A stretch of 7,985 bases of DNA from an uncultured Bacteroidota bacterium (GTDB taxonomy: Bacteria > Bacteroidota > Bacteroidia > Bacteroidales > SZUA-534), in NCBI GenBank assembly GCA_937900725.1, contig CALCFP010000572.1, positions 1 through 7,985 of the forward strand, written 5' to 3'. Below, one piece after another: positions 4,477 to 7,985 of this stretch. Every line of letters begins with the position of its first letter. Within the stretch, counting starts at the first letter, position 1. A program made the translations under genes and the position numbers. The notes under the pieces were generated by a model. It had not been told where the DNA came from and did not search any database. It saw nothing but the letters and a program-made list of their open reading frames with translations.

Positions 4477-5496
4477 CTACCAGCCGAACTTGTAAACCAG
4501 AGTCTCCTTGTAAGTCTCGCCAGGGCGAAGGACTGTCGATGGGAACATTGGCTTGTTTGGCGCGTCAGGAATGCCTTGTGGCTCAAGTGCCACGGCGCAA
4601 TATGAGCAGAATGGAATGCCGTCCTTGCCAATCTGCGAACTGTTGAAGTGCATTGCCGTGTAAACCTGCATACCAGGCAGAGTCGAATATACTTCAACAT
4701 AACGTCCTGATTCAGGGTCCTTCAAGCGACCGCAGAAACCCATTTCGTCAGCAGGCTTGTCGATAATCCAGTTATGGTCGATGCCTTTGAACATTTTAAT
4801 CTGATCGTACGGAGTGTTGATTGAATCGCCCAAACATGTCGGCTTGCGGAAGTCCATTGGCGTGCCTTCAACTTCGCGAATCTCGCCCGATGGAACGCCC
4901 TCGGCTATTGGGGTGAATTGGTGCGAATTGACTTCAAGTTCGTGATTGAAGATTGGGCCACTGCTTGCACCTCGCATATTGAAATACGGGTGGCTTGTCA
5001 TATTTATTACAGTCGGCTTGTCGGTAGTGGCTTCCAAATCGATGATGAACTCGTTGTCGTCGGTAAGTGAATATGTAGCCTTGATGTTCACGTTTCCAGG
5101 ATAGTTCTCCTCGCCGTCAGGGCTGAAAAGCGACAGTTCGTAGGCATCGGCACGCCCAGGAACATTCACTTTCTTCACATCCCAGTCACGAGCGTTATAG
5201 CCCTTGATGCCACCGTGCAAGTGGTTAATGCCGTCGTTGATGTTCAGTTGGTACTCCTTGCCGTCAATGGCGAACTTGCCCTTGTAGATTCGGTTTGCGA
5301 AACGTCCGCAAAGTGCGCCAATGTAAGCATCGCCAGCAACTGTTTCTTCAACAGTCTGATAGCCAATCATAACGTCAACCTTTTTTCCTTGATTCTGAAC
5401 GTCAGGCAATTGCACTGAATAAACCTTTGCGCCACGGTCCATAAATTCAATTGCCAAACCGTTCTTGTTTGTCAATTGGTATGTCTTTGTACTCAT
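4477..5496 (-). CDS. galM: Aldose 1-epimerase (galactose mutarotase)
   Basis: This 339-residue enzyme interconverts the alpha and beta anomers of aldoses such as galactose, supplying the alpha form to galactokinase. Visible motifs are GRFANRI (64-70), NHLHGG (91-96), MTSHPYFNM (166-174), GIDHNW (238-243) and ALEPQGIPDAPN (303-314). By comparison with the Lactococcus lactis enzyme, H94 and H169 should be the catalytic histidines, E305 the catalytic base, and D240 a sugar-binding residue. No signal peptide precedes the fold, so it is cytoplasmic, and the length is normal. It stands alone: a divergent gene lies upstream and a strong terminator 64 bases downstream, with no galK, galT or transporter in view. 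The ATG at 5496 puts MSTKTYQLTNKNGLAIEF at the usual family start. No clear promoter box was found. Confidence 0.95.
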   Translation of the reverse strand: MSTKTYQLTNKNGLAIEFMDRGAKVYSVQLPDVQNQGKKVDVMIGYQTVEETVAGDAYIGALCGRFANRIYKGKFAIDGKEYQLNINDGINHLHGGIKGYNARDWDVKKVNVPGRADAYELSLFSPDGEENYPGNVNIKATYSLTDDNEFIIDLEATTDKPTVINMTSHPYFNMRGASSGPIFNHELEVNSHQFTPIAEGVPSGEIREVEGTPMDFRKPTCLGDSINTPYDQIKMFKGIDHNWIIDKPADEMGFCGRLKDPESGRYVEVYSTLPGMQVYTAMHFNSSQIGKDGIPFCSYCAVALEPQGIPDAPNKPMFPSTVLRPGETYKETLVYKFGW

Positions 5497-5705
5497 TTTG
5501 GATATCTTTTAAATGTTTAAATTGTGGCTAATATAATGCAATTGACAATTGAATGGACATCTCTTTTATTGTCAATATGCCTAATTCGATGTCAATCGAT
5601 ACGTGTAACCATTATTAATCAGTTAAAAAAAATGACAAAAAAAACAGTTGTTGTTACAAAGGATTGGCCTATGACATATATTTACCGCCAATAATATGTT
5701 GAAAA
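5497..5705. other. Divergent intergenic region between galM and the TonB receptor
   Basis: This 209-base A+T-rich spacer must hold both divergent promoters. A rightward candidate -7 box, TATATTTA (5677-5684, one mismatch to TAnnTTTG), lies 21 bases before the TTG start. No good -33 partner is seen, and no clear leftward box for galM. CAATTGACAATTG (5539-5551) is a short palindrome-like word resembling the A+T repeats elsewhere in the window. Confidence 0.45.
5677..5684 (+). promoter_or_regulatory. Candidate -7 element for the TonB-dependent receptor
   Basis: TATATTTA matches TAnnTTTG except at the last base, and it lies 21 bases ahead of the TTG start codon. A matching -33 box at 19-21 nt is lacking, so it is a weak call. 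Confidence 0.35.
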
Positions 5706-7985
5706 TTGAAAAGACTAATAATTACCATCTCTTTAATATTTGCCATTGCGACGAATCAGGCTTTGGCACAAAAGAGTTTATATCAAAAAGCAGAATTTGA
5801 TGCACAGGGAATTCCGTTGACAACATTCCTTGAGAAAGCCGAATCAGAAAGCAATGTCCGTTTTTTCTATAAAAACATATGGATAAACAGCATCAATGTG
5901 CCTGTCTCCACAAAAGGTAAATCATTCAAATGGATAATAGACAGGTCAATAGCAGGTTACGGCCTGACGTATATAGTCTTTCAAGACAATAACATCATTT
6001 TTATTCCAAGCAACTTCACAAACGACCAAAGCGAACTGACAGAAGGAATGGTTGGCTATGTTAAGGTAATAGGCAACCTGATGGAAAAAGGCAAATACAA
6101 GACAAACAAAGTTGAAGGCATTGTGCGTGCAGGGAAAACGGAAGAACCGATAGTTGGCGCCGTTGTTCAGGACAAGGCACGCGGACTTGCCACCACCACC
6201 GATTTGGACGGACATTACGAGTTGATGTTGCCAGCAGGCCAGACTGAACTAGAAATCTCATTCATAGGCCTTGAAACAGAATATGTTAAAGTAGATGTAC
6301 TTAGTCCAGGAAAACTTGACGTAGAACTGTTGGAAGCGTCCATTGCTCTTGAAGGCGTTACAGTGACTGCAACAGGCGGAAAGAACCAAGTAAATCGTAC
6401 GCAAATGGGTGTCGAGGCAATTGATATGCAGACTATGAAGAAACTGCCAGTGCTTATGGGCGAAGCCGATATTGTAAGAAGCATGACACTTATGCCTGGA
6501 GTCCAGACTATGGGTGAAATGTCGAGCGGGTTCAACGTTCGTGGCGGCAATGTGGACCAAAACCTGATATTGCTTAACGAAGCACCTGTCTACAACACTT
6601 CACATATGTTCGGCTTGTTCTCGGCATTCCTGCCAAATGCTATTAGTAATGTAGATTTATTCAAAGGTTCGCAACCTGCAAATTTTGGAAACAGGGTGGC
6701 TTCAGTAATGGACATTACTATGAAAAAGGCAGACGCCAAAAAGTTTAAAGGCAGTGCAGGTATTGGCGTCTTAAATAGTCAACTGTTTATCGAAACCCCA
6801 GTCATAAAAGATATATGCAGTTTATATATAGGCGGACGGACAACTTATTCTAACTGGATTTTGCAAAAAATGCATAATGCCAACATAAAAAACAGCACTA
6901 CTAATTTTTGTGACTTGATTGCTAAAATAGATTTCAACATTTCAACCAAACACAAATTGGACATATTCGGATATTATAGCAACGACAAATTCAACTATAA
7001 CAATATCAATAAATTCGATTATACATCCAAAATACTTGGCTTAAATTACCGTTGGGTTTTTGTTCCGCAAATGCAATTCAAATTGTCGGCTTCATATTCT
7101 GATTACGAATCGAATATGGCAGATATTAAACAAGAATCATTAGGGAATAATGTCGAGACTGGCATTACGCATCTTAGAAGTAAGGCAGAAGTTATTGTCG
7201 ATTTTCTAAATCATGATTTTATTTTAGGATTTGAAGCCAATCATCTGAACATTAATCCAGGTAAACAGACACCATACAACAACGAATCGTTGATTATTAC
7301 TAGTGAACTTGACAACGAAAAAGGACTAGAATTTGCCGGTTTTATTTCCGACAACTACACCTTATCAGACAAAATCAGTCTGCAAGTAGGGTTGCGATAT
7401 TCACTATTCAGCAAGACAGGCAAATGCACACAATATGTGTATGATGAAAATCAACCCAGGACACAAGCGCATTTATCCGATACTATGTTTTATTCACAAG
7501 GAGATATGGTAAAACCGTATCATGGTTTTGAACCGCGACTAGGTTTACGCTATAAATTAAACGACATCAGTTCATTAAAGTTGTCGTATAGTTATACCAA
7601 ACAGTATCAGCAACTAATAAGCGGTCATACATCTGCAATGCCTTCCGATTTTTGGAAGATGGCAGACAGAAACATCAAACCACTCACCTGTCAGCAAATG
7701 TCAATAGGTTATTTCACAACAGTCAGCGAAGAAAAATTTGATGTATCGGCGGAATTCTATTACAAATCTGCAGACAACCCGATCGACTATAAAAATGGTG
7801 CTGAATTGTCAATGAACAAGACTCTTGAACAAGATTTACTGGCTGGTGCAGCACGTTCTTATGGTTTTGAACTAATGCTGAAGAAAAACAAAGGAAATTT
7901 TACAGGATGGATTAGTTATACACTCTCTAATACACAGATGAAAGTTGATGGTAAATTTGACGATGAGAAAATCAACAACGGCAAA
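5706..7985 (+). CDS. TonB-dependent outer membrane receptor with STN and carboxypeptidase-regulatory domains (runs off right edge)
   Basis: The frame is open for 760 codons to the window edge. Residues 1-21 are a signal peptide, MKRLIITISLIFAIATNQAL then A, cleaved before Q22. Residues 28-101 look like an STN domain (FDAQGIPLTTFLEKAESESN...), which in FecA-type receptors contacts a FecR-like anti-sigma factor. Residues 136-212 form a CarboxypepD_reg-like beta sandwich (VEGIVRAGKTEEPIVGAVVQ...DLDGHYEL). The plug covers about 235-345 and contains GFNVRGGNVDQNLILLNEAP (275-294). Beta-barrel strands follow, rich in alternating aromatic residues. The protein should import a ligand across the outer membrane using TonB; the ligand is unknown. 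The only start that keeps the signal peptide is TTG at 5706, directly after an in-frame TGA (5700-5702). An ATG at 5696 lies in a different frame. Plug-type receptors like this often precede a DUF4249 lipoprotein gene, which would lie beyond this window. Confidence 0.92.
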   Translation, partial: MKRLIITISLIFAIATNQALAQKSLYQKAEFDAQGIPLTTFLEKAESESNVRFFYKNIWINSINVPVSTKGKSFKWIIDRSIAGYGLTYIVFQDNNIIFIPSNFTNDQSELTEGMVGYVKVIGNLMEKGKYKTNKVEGIVRAGKTEEPIVGAVVQDKARGLATTTDLDGHYELMLPAGQTELEISFIGLETEYVKVDVLSPGKLDVELLEASIALEGVTVTATGGKNQVNRTQMGVEAIDMQTMKKLPVLMGEADIVRSMTLMPGVQTMGEMSSGFNVRGGNVDQNLILLNEAPVYNTSHMFGLFSAFLPNAISNVDLFKGSQPANFGNRVASVMDITMKKADAKKFKGSAGIGVLNSQLFIETPVIKDICSLYIGGRTTYSNWILQKMHNANIKNSTTNFCDLIAKIDFNISTKHKLDIFGYYSNDKFNYNNINKFDYTSKILGLNYRWVFVPQMQFKLSASYSDYESNMADIKQESLGNNVETGITHLRSKAEVIVDFLNHDFILGFEANHLNINPGKQTPYNNESLIITSELDNEKGLEFAGFISDNYTLSDKISLQVGLRYSLFSKTGKCTQYVYDENQPRTQAHLSDTMFYSQGDMVKPYHGFEPRLGLRYKLNDISSLKLSYSYTKQYQQLISGHTSAMPSDFWKMADRNIKPLTCQQMSIGYFTTVSEEKFDVSAEFYYKSADNPIDYKNGAELSMNKTLEQDLLAGAARSYGFELMLKKNKGNFTGWISYTLSNTQMKVDGKFDDEKINNGK

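Noticed and set aside
4452..4700. Small frames on both strands at the galM 3' end
   Set aside because: Both lie over galM, in frames without homology; galM has complete catalytic motifs.
6215..6560. Overlapping minus-strand frames inside the TonB receptor
   Set aside because: They lie antisense to a well-supported plug domain and have no recognisable motifs.

Overview
The window looks like chromosomal DNA from a member of the Bacteroidales (phylum Bacteroidota). The evidence is two identical TACATTTG octamers at promoter positions matching the Bacteroidota -7 consensus TAnnTTTG, the near absence of Shine-Dalgarno sequences, and a TonB-dependent receptor carrying STN, carboxypeptidase-regulatory and plug domains. 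The AAA/DUF234 ATPase and the A+T-rich spacers crowded with short palindromes also fit. The genus cannot be named from the sequence alone.

Positions 1-1960 (minus strand) hold an aromatic amino acid operon read right to left: promoter, a 17-codon leader peptide (MLNIASYFAYYFYYFGK), an intrinsic terminator, pheA (prephenate dehydratase), tyrA (prephenate dehydrogenase) and the start of a DAHP synthase, probably fused to chorismate mutase. The leader has 3 Phe and 5 Tyr codons within 9 codons. The RNA can be folded by eye into mutually exclusive pause, antiterminator and terminator structures. This is a classical ribosome-mediated attenuator that appears to read Phe and Tyr together, fitting an operon that makes both.

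Positions 1961-2490 are gene-free and full of repeats: a CCCGAT hairpin, three exact copies of a 14-bp GC-rich palindromic word plus a decayed fourth, and a perfect 21-bp A+T tandem repeat. Positions 2491-4416 hold an AAA ATPase with a C-terminal DUF234/PD-(D/E)XK-like domain, broken by a frameshift at about 3583. It is bracketed by two 122-bp direct repeats, each made of two 51-nt hairpin units. Near-identical terminator hairpins lie outside the repeats. The layout resembles a mobile gene cassette.

Positions 4382-5496 hold galM (aldose 1-epimerase, minus strand) with a strong UUCG-loop terminator. Divergent from it, starting at a TTG codon at 5706 and running off the right edge, is a TonB-dependent outer membrane receptor (760 codons visible). 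No rRNA, tRNA, CRISPR array or intact transposase was found.
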